In this document: in pieces, positions 34,435-46,200 of the stretch
Layout: each line of letters starts with the position of its first letter
Position numbering within the stretch: the stretch's first letter is position 1
Source of the DNA: Isoetes taiwanensis
Taxonomy: Eukaryota; Streptophyta; Lycopodiopsida; Isoetales; Isoetaceae
Reading direction: 5' to 3'
Assembly (NCBI GenBank): GCA_021234155.1
Contig: JAJEKV010000003.1
Location: 16,602,386-16,666,385, forward strand
Length of the DNA: 64,000 nt
Notes under the pieces: model-generated
The model's input: only the letters and a program-made list of their open reading frames with translations
The model's database searches: none
What the model was told of the DNA's origin: nothing
Translations under genes and position numbers: made by a program

Positions 34435-36660
34435 CTAGTAACAATTTGAGGGATGGTTTTTAATGCTAAAAATAGATTTGGAGCATGAAAATTTGTATTA
34501 AGATTGTGGGAGCAACAATGCAGCCCAAAATTTGCATTCTTGGCATATGTATTTCATATACAACAATTTGGGCATTTCCACTGCAACTATTCGCATGTCG
34601 AGCTTAGCAACAATCTTCTATGTTGAGGGCTGGTGCTGCAGGGCATAGATGTCCAACAATATCAATGATAAGAAGTTGTGCATGTCAAATGTGCTGGTCT
34701 GGAAGTAAGGTTTCGTTGCAAGGAATGATGAGGTTGTCAGGCATAAGTATGGTTTCATTGCAAAAAATTATGAGCTTGTAGATGTAGATCCAATAGATAT
34801 AGCAAAAATCTCCTAGATGTGACGAATTGCCCCAGTATGACAACCATTTGTGTTACCTTTTAATTTATGCATTTGCAGATGGCACCAATGATAGCCTATG
34901 TATTGAAATAACAATGGTTATACCTTTGAAATTTTTTTAGTCGTATAGATGACAAAAGATATTGTACTTTTAGGACATAAATTACCAACACATTCAGCCA
35001 TGTGGAATTATAACAAATAGCTCATCTCAATTTCTATTCTAGTGAACAACATTATTACTCTGCTAGTGCTGTACATAGTTTAAGTTGGATCATGTCGTAA
35101 ACCTTTCAACTTGTGCTAATGAAATATGAGTACGTAGTTAGATAAAGTCCATAAGTATAGCATTGTATATGGAATTAAAAGATGGTTGTGATTTTTCCAT
35201 TTCTGGTGTACGTGTAGGATTACACATTTAGCTCTATATGTACTTTACTTCTATTCTTAATCAATTCTAAATCCTTGAAATCTTCAGATGCTAAAGAGGA
35301 ATTTGTTTTCCTCTAAAGGAGTTGTATCTTAAAATCTAAGCCTTAGTACCAATAGTTTATCTGGAGCTATTCATTGACTTATGGTTTGCTTGCCAAATCT
35401 AAAAGCATTTATTTCAAAATATTGTGAGAGATGGTTAAAGAACATGTGCATGCATCATGAACAAATGCAACAAATCCTTGGTAATAGAAAAAAAAATGCA
35501 TCTGTTAATAAATGCATGTTACAGCTCTATAGGGCTTTCTAAATGTTCATGACATGTGAATATGGCTTCCTAAATGTTCATGACGTGTGAATTGGAGCCC
35601 ATTGCACTTTCCCAACAAACTACTCGCCACGCAATTGCAACCTAGATATAATGTATACAATATATACATGTTTCCACATTTGCAATTTTATCCTAGTTTG
35701 TTTTGCAATTTCATCCTAGTCTGTGTTAACTTACATAACAATTACTGGCACTTTATTGATCACAACATTATCTATCAACATGTACACAAAATACCAACCA
35801 ATTTATGCATAATAAGAGAGGAGACAAAATGGTTTCTATCTAACGATAGGATTGGTATATTTTAAAGAAAAGCATCTAGATCTCTGAAGCAATAGATGTT
35901 GGAGGTTTGAGCTTGGAGCTTTATTGAAGGTTTCAATAGAACTGTGGAGCTTGATTGCTATACAACTGCAGCTTGAATAAACATTGCTATGACAATTATA
36001 AATAATGACTTTCTTGATGGATAAAATAGTCGACTCAATACAGTTTGTAGGACATGAAAGGATTGAGTAGAAAATATTGTCCTTTGCGACGAAATAGAAG
36101 AGAGCATCTATCGCACCCTTTAAACTGGTTCAGTACAATCTGCGGGGGACAGAAAATATTGTTCTTTGCGAGGACAGGGACAAGGGGTAGGTTCTGTATC
36201 TGCCTATTAACATTTTTAAAATTGATATTAACATATATTTGATCCCAATCCATGCCTACATAAAAGAATGTAGAAAGTTTTGGGAGGATATGTAGAACCC
36301 ATTGTTACATCCGCTTTCCTTCTCAAAATGTCATGTAATGTTGGATATAGAAGAATGATGAATAATCAGGACAATGGATGTTGCATATCTTGTTATAGCC
36401 CATAAACAATCATTATAAGGCTAGATTATGGCATCTGCAAAATTCCATGCTCCAATTATTGTACTAATATTATTATATTGCAGGATATGAAGGTGCATTA
36501 TGAAGAAGAAACCTGAAAAGATTTCAGTTGATGTAGCTATGATTCAAGATATGGAAATCCTCAATGGATACAGTTGCACATTAATTAGCTATCAAAACAT
36601 TCTCCCATGTCATGTGTACTGCGCAAAAACAATACAACATTAGAAATAATCATTTGTGCA
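34435..36660. other. Unassigned AT-rich sequence, possible Helitron body
   Basis: No coding segment recognised. A short tandem duplication of CCTAAATGTTCATGAC lies at about 35535-35595. Confidence 0.35.
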
Positions 36661-36756
36661 GAGGCAGAACCTTTTACAACCCAATATTTTAGAGTCTCAT
36701 ATACAACAAAACTCGAGATCAGCATATGGTACCACTCTAATGACAGATAGCAGCTA
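36661..36756 (+). repeat. Direct repeat, copy 1
   Basis: About 95 bp matching 37057-37152, sharing TTTAGAGTCTCATATACAAC and ATATGGTACCAC. Confidence 0.8.
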
Positions 36757-37056
36757 GTCTTTGTATAATGCTCTCCAACCCTCCTCTTTTACAATAGTAG
36801 AGGTTGCATGGACCATGTCTGAACTGTCAAATGCCCTCTGACCATTTCTAGTGGATAAGTAGCAGGCATGTCAATTGTACCAGCACAAGCTCCAGCATAA
36901 AACTAAAGAACAGGTTAAGCTCTGCATTTTCAAAAGTTGCTTGTTGTCGATAGAGCCATAAGATTGCCATTAAACTTGTTGTGACCAACTGTTCCAGCCA
37001 CGACATCACATCCTAGCTTTGGGACTACATTGAATTCAGAATCATCCTTAGCATCA

Positions 37057-37152
37057 GAGGCAGACCTTTTACAACCCAATCTTTTAGAGTCTCATATACA
37101 ACGAAATTCGAGATCAATATATGGTACCACTTCAATGACAGATAACAGCCAG
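37057..37152 (+). repeat. Direct repeat, copy 2
   Basis: Second copy of 36661-36756, offset 396 bp. Confidence 0.8.
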
Positions 37153-37291
37153 CCATCATAGTTTATATTGGGAGAGGAAACACACTTCTATAGGTTGAAT
37201 GTTGTGAAGTTTTGGTCCCGTACATAATGGTTTATGGCTATAACTTGAAAACGAATTTAAAATTTTAAAGGATAGTAATATCTCAAATTGG

Positions 37292-37528
37292 CTTTGTTTC
37301 TGTGCTCAAATTGGCACTTTTCCGGGCTGTGTGCTAGGGTTTCTGTGGCAACCGGTAGACACTTCGACGGACTGTATCTCTCACATCCGATGTCATATTT
37401 TCATGTGCTTGGGTTTGTTGGGAAAGCTGGTTCAGAGAGCTTTCCAACGGTGTATGATACCTGCATGCTTGTCTTTGTTTCAGTGCTCAAATCTGCACTT
37501 TTCCGGGCTGTGTGCTAGGGGGTTTTTG
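37292..37528 (+). repeat. Tandem repeat interrupted by the copia element
   Basis: A 181-bp unit starts at 37292 and again at 37473 (CTTTGTTTC, GTGCTCAAAT, TTCCGGGCTGTGTGCTAGGG). The second unit is cut at 37528 by the copia element and resumes at 43287 with TGGCAGCCGG, matching TGGCAACCGG in the first unit. Confidence 0.8.
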
Positions 37529-38232
37529 TGTTAAGAATTAGGTCATATAATACTTTCTTCAGTTGAAGCCAGTTCTATAACCTCAGATCATATTGGAACT
37601 TGATATGAATTTGAAGGTGCAATGGTATAGAAATGGTTACATCTCTTGAAAAGAAAAAAAAAGGCATTAAAGGTTCGAATTGTGAATCAATGGTTTCCAA
37701 GTTCATATTTAGAAGAATGCATGTGGGATAATTCTATACAAAAGCCTTTCTTCGTTGTAACATATGTGGGATATATCGAAAGCTCCAGATTCTCAAGTTA
37801 GCAGGTTTATCCGGCCGAAACCGACTGCGGATCATAGATAAATACCAAGAATACAATGTGCTCGATGCACAACGGAGCATAGACCATTAATCCAGTGCCG
37901 GAATCATGGTTATAAGTTGAAGCAGACTTTTGCTACAGTGTTCGAAGTGATCCCATTGCTACAGTGCCATTTTGGTATTAATGACTAAGGTTTAGCTTAA
38001 TGGTTGGATTGTTTTACGTTTGCATTTGATGATCACAAGGGATTAGAGACCAAATTGTGGCTCCCTTGTGATGTATTTGCTAGCCAAATACATATTGCTA
38101 TCAAGATGCAATTGAAAAATTAAGTCTATAACCTTTCCATTTGAAGTCATTGCATTTGTAGTTTCTTTGAACAAGTTATAAGCTTGTGATTCTGAGAAAA
38201 GATAAGCATCTAGTAGATTTCATTTTCTATCA
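37529..38232 (+). repeat. 5' LTR of copia element
   Basis: 704 bp, beginning TGTTAAGAATTAGG and ending TTTTCTATCA. Nearly identical to 42584-43286. Confidence 0.97.
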
Positions 38233-38233
38233 T

Positions 38234-38251
38234 TGGTATCAGAGCCAGGTT
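38234..38251 (+). promoter_or_regulatory. Primer binding site for initiator Met tRNA
   Basis: TGGTATCAGAGCCAGGTT one base after the 5' LTR is the common plant copia primer site complementary to the 3' end of initiator tRNA-Met. Confidence 0.93.
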
Positions 38252-38264
38252 GGCTAAAGTCATA

Positions 38265-39274
38265 ATGTCTACTAGATTTGCAGCAAATTTGTTAAATCAA
38301 ATTGAAGTGTTTAAGGGGGATACTGGATTTCAAGTCTGGAAGGAATCTATTAAGTCTGTATTGGAGTTTGAGCATTTGTGGCATCTTATAGATGGAAGTC
38401 AAGCTAGAGTTACTAGTTCAGCCAGCTCTGGGAGTACAAGTCCAGGTACTAGTTCAAGCAATCCAGGTGGAGGGAGTGGAAATCCAGAAGGTTCAGGAGC
38501 ATCTTCTGCTCCTACTGTTGCTACTGTTGCTATAGCAGATGACACCAAGGTTATGGAAGCACAGCAGATTATTCTAAGCAAAGTTGGCACTGCTCTTAAG
38601 CTGAGGCTAAGGGGTTTGAAGCCACATGAAATGTGGCAGTACCTTATAAGTCAGTATGAGGTAAAAAGCTCATCTCAAATTGATTTGTTAGAAAAACAAC
38701 TAAGGAAGCTAAAGTTGTTTGAAAAAGATAATCTAACAGAATTTTTGGAGAAGTTTGATTCAATTGTGGCAGATCTTGAAGGAGCTGGAAATGTTCTAAG
38801 TGAACAATATCAAATTTTGGCACTATCTAGGGCTGTTTCACATAATTCTCAGCTTGCAACTCTAGTAAGAAATATAGCTACCTCAAAAGAACATGCTCTA
38901 AGGATGATCCGAACTGAGTTTGAGCAGACAAAGGGCATACAAGAGGATGACCAATCTCCAGAGGTTTTGTTTGCAAGAAAACAGAAAAAAAGAGGCAGCT
39001 CTAACTTTGTAAAAGAGAGATGAGATTGGGGCCTTGTTACTCTTGTAATCAGTATGGGCATTTGAAAAATGAGTGTCCAAGTGGAGGTAAGCAATTTAAG
39101 TGTTTTAATTGTGATGGGAAAGGGCATATGTCTGCAGACTGCCCAAGTCCAAAGGGAATTGGAGGAAGAGGCAGAGGTCGAGGTAGAACTCAAATGGATT
39201 CAAGGAGAGGAAGGGGACGTGTTAAAGAAAGTTCAAGCCTGAACATTATGGAAGAGACAAGCAAAGAAAATTAA
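38265..39274 (+). CDS. Copia gag and nucleocapsid, frame-broken
   Basis: The likely start is the Met at 38265 (MSTRFAANLLNQ), 13 bases after the primer site. The capsid-like part (UBN2/gag type, with KLRLRGLKPHEMWQYL and LRKLKLFEKDNLTEFL) ends at a TGA at 39021-39023. An overlapping frame (ATGA at 39020) carries two CCHC knuckles, CYSCNQYGHLKNEC and CFNCDGKGHMSADC, and an Arg/Gly-rich tail. In copia families these form one polyprotein that packages RNA into virus-like particles; here a frame change separates them. Confidence 0.85.
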
Positions 39275-39299
39275 AGAGGATATTGAGGTAAAGGATGTA

Positions 39300-39596
39300 T
39301 TGAATATTTCTGAATATCTTGCCAAAAGTAATAACAAGTTTCTCATTATAGATTCAGGAGCAGAAAAATCAGTAGTGCATGATGTCAAGTTCTTAAAGGA
39401 ATGTAAAAGAGAGAATGGTCATGTTCAGCTAGGAGATGGTGGGGTGCAGAAAATTCGAGATTCTGGAATTTTAGAGTTATTTGATTTGAATGGCAAAAGT
39501 GTGTTGCTTAAAGAAGTTTTGTGTGTGCCAACTCTTGTGAGAAACTTAATTTCTGTGTGCCAACTTGTGGACCTTGGATATAAGGTTGTTTTTTGA
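39300..39596 (+). CDS. Copia aspartic protease
   Basis: FLIIDSGAEKSVVHD contains the DSGA catalytic motif; VLCVPTLVRNLISVCQL is the conserved follow-on of copia proteases. It cleaves the polyprotein. The frame ends at a TGA after a T6 run near 39590, consistent with a one-base length change. Confidence 0.88.
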   Translation: MNISEYLAKSNNKFLIIDSGAEKSVVHDVKFLKECKRENGHVQLGDGGVQKIRDSGILELFDLNGKSVLLKEVLCVPTLVRNLISVCQLVDLGYKVVF

Positions 39597-40335
39597 AAAG
39601 CTTGAATGCAAAATATTTCTTAATAATATTTTGAAATTCATTGGAAGAAGAGTAGGAAATTTGTTTGGTTTTGACAAGGATCACTCACTGTCTGTCAATA
39701 TTGTTGAATGCACATCAAAGACCACTTGGCATAATAGATTATGTCATACTCATTCATCAAATATTGATATGCTCATCAAAAACAAATTTATAACAGCAAA
39801 TGTGGATGGAGAAAATAACAGCTTGGCAACTTTTAAAACAAAAGCCAAGAGAGCTCAAAGGATGTTGGATTTAATCCACACGGATCTGTGTGGACCTATT
39901 AATATCACAGGAATAGAAGGGCATAGATATTTTATGACATTCATAGATGATTTCAGCAGAAGAACAAGATGTTTTTTGTTAAAAACAAAAGATCAAGCTT
40001 TTGAGGCTCTAAAATTATTTGTGGCTGAAGTTGAATTAGAGACAGAAAGGAAAGTGAAATGCATAAGATCAGACAGAGGGGGGGAATATTTGTCAAAGGA
40101 ATTTAAATGGTTTTGTGCTAACCGTGGTATTAAAAGGCAGTTGACTTGCAGGTTCTCCCCTCAGCAAAATGGAGTAGCTGAAAGGAAGAACAGGACCTTG
40201 CTAAATGTTGTTCGAGCTATGCTAAAATATTCAGGTTTACCAAATTTTCTCTGGAGTGAAGCCTTGAAGACAGCAGTGCATGTTCAAAATATGTTACCAT
40301 CTGTAATCTGTAAGTACAAAAGCTACAATTCCTGA
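39565..40335 (+). CDS. Copia integrase
   Basis: The catalytic D-D-E residues are in LIHTDLCGP (Asp at 39883-39885), IRSDRGGEY and NGVAERKNRTL. The N-terminal zinc module keeps its His pair (WHNRLCH, from 39730) but no Cys pair follows before the core, so that module is incomplete. It inserts the cDNA. The reading frame leaves at 40335 and continues in another frame. Confidence 0.88.
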   Translation: MWTLDIRLFFEKLECKIFLNNILKFIGRRVGNLFGFDKDHSLSVNIVECTSKTTWHNRLCHTHSSNIDMLIKNKFITANVDGENNSLATFKTKAKRAQRMLDLIHTDLCGPINITGIEGHRYFMTFIDDFSRRTRCFLLKTKDQAFEALKLFVAEVELETERKVKCIRSDRGGEYLSKEFKWFCANRGIKRQLTCRFSPQQNGVAERKNRTLLNVVRAMLKYSGLPNFLWSEALKTAVHVQNMLPSVICKYKSYNS

Positions 40336-40336
40336 G

Positions 40337-42589
40337 ATGTTGTGGTCAGGAAAAACTCCTAACTATGAACAGTTGAGATCATTTGGTTGCTTAAGTTTTG
40401 TGCATGTTCCTGAAGAGCTCAGAAAAAAACTTGATGATCGAGCATATATTGCATATATGGTAGGATATGATGTGCATTCAAAGGCTTACAGATTGTATGA
40501 TCCTACTCATAGAAAGATTCTGGTCAGTAGAGATGTAGTCTTCAATGAACACAAGTTCTATAAAACTATTCCTAATGTTAATGATGATAATTTCTTAGAG
40601 GTAGATAATTCTAACTCTGAGGTGAAAGAAATGGTTGAGCATACTGCTCAGACTGAATTCAAAGTGCAGGATACAAGTGATTTTGATATTGACAGTGACA
40701 ATGATAATGGAGATGAGGAAAAGGTTGAGGCACAAGATTCTGCAGTAGAAGTTGAACCTGCAGTAGAACCAACTGCAGAGCCTACAGCAGAACCTGTACC
40801 TAAACATATGGCAGCATAATCCATTATGGTTGAACCTGTTGCAAAGCCAAAGAGGAAAACTAGAAGAACTGAGGCTCAGATCTTGGCTGATGAAAGCAAA
40901 CACAAATTAGAATTGCATGGTAGAACTGAAGCTGGCAGAAGCAAAAGGCATCATGGAGACACAGGTGAAATTCATTCTGTGTTTGATATTCTGTTTTTGG
41001 AAACTGACAAGCTACCAAGTAATGTTGGAGAAGTGTTAAAAAGTAAGGATTCAGTCAGTTGGAACAAAGCTATGGAGGATGAGATGTTGTCTTTTGAAAG
41101 AACAGGAACTTATACTGTGGTTGATAAACCACCAGGAAAAAATATTATTGGGAGCAAATGGATCTTTAGAATCAAGCCAGGCATTAATGGGCAAACAAAG
41201 AAATTTAAAGCAAGGCTTGTTGCACAAGGATTCACTCAGAAAAAGGGATTAGATTTTGATGAGACATTCTCTCCTTTAGTCAAAATAAATAGCTTGAGAA
41301 TGTTACTAGCAATTGCCAACTCATGGAACATGGAGATTCACCATATGGACGTCAGTACAGCTTTTCTTAATGCAAAACTAGAAGAGGAGATTTATTTGAA
41401 ACCTGCTCCAGGGTTTGAGGAAGAAGAAGAGAAAGTTTGGAAGTTAAATAGGGCAGTTTATGGTTTGAGACAGGCTCCAAGAGAATGGTACAAATGTATG
41501 GATAATTATCTTTTAGAGCAAGGGTTTGAAAAATTAAAGCATGATGGAAATTTGTACAGGTACAATGATGGGAAGAAATGGTGTATTATAGCTCTGTATG
41601 TTGATGATAACATCATGGTTGCAAATGAGAAAAACATTATGGCTCATTGTAAACAATTGCTCAACAGGAGATTTCAAATGACAGATTTAGGTGAGCTTAA
41701 GAGATTTCTTGGAATTGATGTGTATAGAGACAGGAAGAATAAAATTCTGAAGTTGAGCCAGTCAACTCATATTACAAACATGTTAAAAAAATTTAATATG
41801 AATGAGTGCAACATAGCACATACACCCTTAGTTCCAGGACACAGGATCTCAGCTCGTATGTGTCCAACTACAGAGAAGGAGTTGAAGCAAATGGAAAATA
41901 TACCCTACAGATCACTAATTGGATGTCTGTCGTATCTAGCAAATTGCACAAGGCCAGATATAGCCTTTGGTGTAAATATATTAAGTAGGTACAACAATAA
42001 CCCTGGTCTGGAACATTGGACAGCTGCAAAAAGAATTCTGAGATATCTCAAGGGGACTCTAAATGTTGGGATTATGTACAACTCAGATGAACTGCAACTC
42101 AAAGCTTATTGTGACTCTGATTGGGCAGGAGATCTAGATCAAAGAAAGTCAACTTCAGGTTATGTTGTTTTACTTGGAGGTGCTCCTGTAGCTTGGAAAT
42201 GCAAAAAGCAAGGAAGCATAGCCCTCTCTAGTGCAGAAGCAGAATACAATGCAGCAGCTCTATTAACTAAAGAAGTGGTTTGGGAAAGAAGGTTGTTATC
42301 TGAACTTGGTGTAGAACAATCTGAACCTACAATCATTTTTTGTGATAGCACGAGCTGCATTGCCATGTCAAAAAACCCTGTGCTGCATGAAAGAAGTAAG
42401 CATATAGAGATGGAAATACATTTTGTACGAGACATGGTTGAAAAGAATCTAGTACAGCTTGCCTATGTGAATACAGTTGATCAAAAAGCAGACCTGCTAA
42501 CTAAAGCATTGTCACTGGGGAGGTTTCAGATCTTAAGAGATTCAGTACAATACAATGGTAAGAAAGATTATATGAAGGGGGAATGTTAA
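40337..42589 (+). CDS. Copia integrase C-terminus, reverse transcriptase and RNase H
   Basis: One frame interrupted by a single TAA at 40817-40819 in the acidic, low-complexity linker. The first part is the integrase GKTP module (LWSGKTPNYEQLRSFGC). Then come reverse transcriptase motifs KARLVAQGFTQKKGLDF, DVSTAFLNAKLEEEIY, YGLRQAPREWY and the catalytic YVDD (about 41599), followed by RNase H (YCDSDWAGDLDQRKSTSG, SSAEAEYNA, FCDSTSCIAM, ERSKHIEMEIHFVRD). The stop codon lies six bases inside the 3' LTR. Confidence 0.92.
42574..42583 (+). promoter_or_regulatory. Polypurine tract of copia element
   Basis: GAAGGGGGAA immediately before the 3' LTR, the usual primer for plus-strand synthesis. Confidence 0.9.
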
Positions 42590-43286
42590 GAATTAGGTCA
42601 TATAATACTTTCTTCAGTTGAAGCCAGTTCTATAACCTCAGATCATATTGGAACTTGATATGAATTTGAAGGTGCAATGGTATAGAAATGGTTACATCTC
42701 TTGAAAAGAAAAAAAAGGCATTAAAGGTTCGAATTGTGAATCAATGGTTTCCAAGTTCATATTTAGAAGAATGCATGTGGGATAATTCTATACAAAAGCC
42801 TTTCTTCGTTGTAACGTATGTGGGATATATCGAAAGCTCTAGATTCTCAAGTTAGCAGGTTTATCCGGCCGAAACCGACTGCGGATCATAGATAAATACC
42901 AAGAATACAATGTGCTCGATGCACAACGGAGCATAGACCATTAATCCAGTGCCGGAATCATGGTTATAAGTTGAAGCAGACTTTTGCTACAGTGTTCGAA
43001 GTGATCCCATTGCTACATTGCCATTTTGGTATTAATGACTAAGGTTTAGCTTAATGGTTGGATTGTTTTACGTTTGCACTTGATGATCACAAGGGATTAG
43101 AGACCAAATTGTGGCTCCCTTGTGATGTATTTGCTAGCCAAATACATATTGCTATCAAGATGCAATTGAAAAATTAAGTCTATAACCTTTCCATTTGAAG
43201 TCATTGCATTTGTAGTTTCTTTGAACAAGTTATAAGCTTGTGATTCTGAGAAAAGATAAGCATCTAGTAGATTTCATTTTCTATCA
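42584..43286 (+). repeat. 3' LTR of copia element
   Basis: 703 bp. It differs from the 5' LTR at four substitutions (A/G, C/T, G/T, T/C) and one A in an A-run. Confidence 0.97.
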
Positions 43287-46200
43287 TTTTGTGGCAGCCG
43301 GTACACACCAGATATCCAGGAGTCTATTAGCCACTTTCCCTTTTTTTGCCCCCTTTCAGCCCCTTTGCTCCCAACCCTAATTTGGTCAGTCAGAGCATAT
43401 AAATTAATGTTGAGCTAGGCTCCAACATCTACCTGACATTGCCATAGCCCAACCAACTGCCTCTTGGCCTTACCTAGCCGGGGCCACGCCACACTTACAC
43501 GCCTAGCCACCTCGCCAGGACACTGATAAGCCCCTGCCATAGCCTACCTAAAACCACTGTTTGACTGTGCAGGCCCAAGTCATACCCCAAGTCATGGCCC
43601 GGAACCGCGATCCGTGTGTGGACCCACACTTGGTTGGTGAGCTACCTCGGACCACACCAACCCATCCCAGGAAGGCCCAAACACACCAACCACGGTTGAC
43701 CCCACGCAGCGGTAGGGGAAGATCATGAAGCGGGGCCACCAAGGAAGAGGCCTCCGGCGGGAGGAGAGGCGTCTTCCATGAAGAGGGAGGCCCGAGCCAA
43801 GGCCCGGTCGACCCGGCAGGCCGGGCCACCGCAGGCAATCCGCCCGGTCGAACCTTGGAGCGCATCCAGGCGAGGGTTGAGGCCAGCGATTACGCCTTGT
43901 AGGCCTCCCGGCGAGGTGGAGAACATAACATCTCGGATGTTGCTGCGCCGATTGGTGCGAGAAAAAGCGGCGAATCCGCAATTGGAGGATCGCGTCACGA
44001 CGGCATATGATAGCATCCACTTGCTACAATTTGATTGAACAACAATACCAGCAAGAGCTTGCGGATATGAGGGGCGTGTAGACACGTATTGGCAGCAGCT
44101 ATGGAAGCCGGACGCAGGACAGAACCGGGTAGAGCAGAGACACTTTCGTAACCCTCGGCTCCCCGGATCCGTGCCAAGGTTGAGGAGGCTAAAGCCACGC
44201 ATCCGCGGAGCACAGTCCGCCCTCTTGAGAGGTTCGCGAGGCCGCCAATCGTGGAGACAAGGGAGTCCAGTCGCTTTGAAGCTAGCCAGTAACCGAAACT
44301 CGCCGAGTGGGGGTAAGGATTTAGCACGCCAGATCGGGAGCTGGGAGCTTTGACGGCCCGCTGCCCGGAAGGCAAGGGCCTCCAGTGCCGAGCACATGAG
44401 CAACTCGCCATTGCACACCTGGAGATGGCAAGACATGACAACGCCCCGCAAGAGCCGGAGCTCCGGACTCAGGAGAACGTAAAACCACGGCCAAAGAACA
44501 CACCAACCCCGCAACCCACTAACCTACTGTGGCGTCCAACCCGCAACACTGCGCGGACACATCGAGATCCGCCGCCGCCACCACCCGGTGCCCGGCCACA
44601 GCCTATGCCTCACCCACCTCAACCAACACAGTGCGGCCCCCCCGAACTCCGAGAACAGAGGCAGGCCGCAATGTGGTAGTGCGAGGCGATGGAGGAGTCG
44701 GAGAACATCTCACTTCCCTCGGACCCATCTTGGACCGGATGATGTTCCCGGCACAGACCAGTTGGAAAGGCGAGTCCTCATGGAATTCCAAGACGCGCCC
44801 CGGTTGTCATCTTCCACGGTTGAGAGCGTGCAGGCGGGTGGCCATCTGCGTCGGGCCGGAAGTTGAAGGGCACGGCCAGATGTTGACCGGGACTTGACCC
44901 CAAAGACAAAGAAGAGACCCGAAGCGTGAGTCCAAAGTCGAGGATCGCACTTGAGACATGGAGGGGCGGCGGCTGGTCCCTGGAAGGATCTGGGAATTGA
45001 GCAGACCAAACAGGGGATCACGGTGCACTCCGGCCCCTCGAGTCCCCTCGAGGGTTCCCGGCCCGCCGCAGGCATCCACATCTGCGCTCCCCTAGGACCA
45101 CCACTACCACCGGACTGAAGTGGCGATGCATGCCACTAAATAGGGATCGTGCCTCCAAGTGGTATCTGGAATTGTCGTGGCTTTCCATGGCGAAGGGGGC
45201 GATCTCAATTCCGTCGCCATGGACATGGGCGTTATCTTCCTCATGGAAACATGGGAACATCTTTGGTCACGAGCTACGATTTGCGGGGATACCCGGCTAC
45301 TCCGTCTTCAATGAGTGCAGGAAAGCGAGGACACGGAGGAATTGCGTGTTACTACCGGACAACCTTGGCCCAATCGGTCTCCACGGCAAAGGCGGCACTA
45401 TGAGATACACGTGGGTGCAGTGCGAAACGGCGATGGCGGCTCTCTTTGTGGCGGCTTGCTACTTCCCACATCTTTGAGAGCAACTTTTACCACACGCGCT
45501 TGGATGTGGGCGGGCGGGAGCCCTATGTCGATCTATATGATGACATACTGCCAGTCTGAACAATTGGGCAAGGTCATGTTGCTTGGAGATTTCAATGCGC
45601 GGCGCCTGCGGCGGAAGCGAGATCCCAAAATTCGCACCTCTAGGCGAGGATGTGTTGCAAATGGACCCCGCAGAGATGGTTTGGCCAAGGGCATCGGATG
45701 ACGACCGGGTGACACGGTATGGCCGGCGGTAACTGCTTTCTTGTCGGGCAATATCTTTGACCTGGTCATTTGCAATGGCACTTACGATGGCAGCCCTCCA
45801 GCCGCTTCACTTGTAGGCAGGGGAACCGTGGGCGGCACCCGGTGTGTGGATTCGTGCTAGCGACGAGCAATGCCTACACTTGATCACTGCCCCGATTAAT
45901 GGGGACGGTGGCGGGGGCGAGGAAGTAGACTCGACCATCGACCCCTGTTCTTGCAGATAGATTGGCGGGCCAACCCCGAGCACCCATTGCCCCAACACCC
46001 CATGTACCACGGTTGCGTCCCGGACTATGATCATCGCGGCGGTCTATGCGAGGATGCTTGAGCATGAGCTGCCGCGAGTCTTTGCAACTCCCCACACTTC
46101 AACAAATAGGCGGCCCGGTGAACCGGCTCGCCGAGGGTAGGGGCCGGATGCTTTGGGAGAGGCGCTCTCGGCGATCCACAGGGGCTGCAACCACCTTCCC

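Larger units (their letters stand above)
37529..43286 (+). mobile_element. Complete Ty1/copia LTR retrotransposon
   Basis: The element is 5758 bp, bounded by TG...CA LTRs and flanked by a perfect 5-bp target duplication TTTTG (37524-37528 and 43287-43291). Inside are primer site, gag, protease, integrase, reverse transcriptase, RNase H and polypurine tract, in copia order (integrase before reverse transcriptase). The LTRs differ at four bases plus one A in a homopolymer, so insertion was recent. The coding region is nonetheless broken at about five places. Confidence 0.97.

Noticed and set aside
42590-43286. Envelope-like third gene in the copia element
   Set aside because: The polyprotein stop lies at the start of the 3' LTR; there is no room for another gene.
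43548-45260. Minus-strand openings up to 263 codons in the GC-rich LINE
   Set aside because: High GC removes stops. The meaningful signal (endonuclease, reverse transcriptase, C-terminal Cys/His motif) is on the plus strand.
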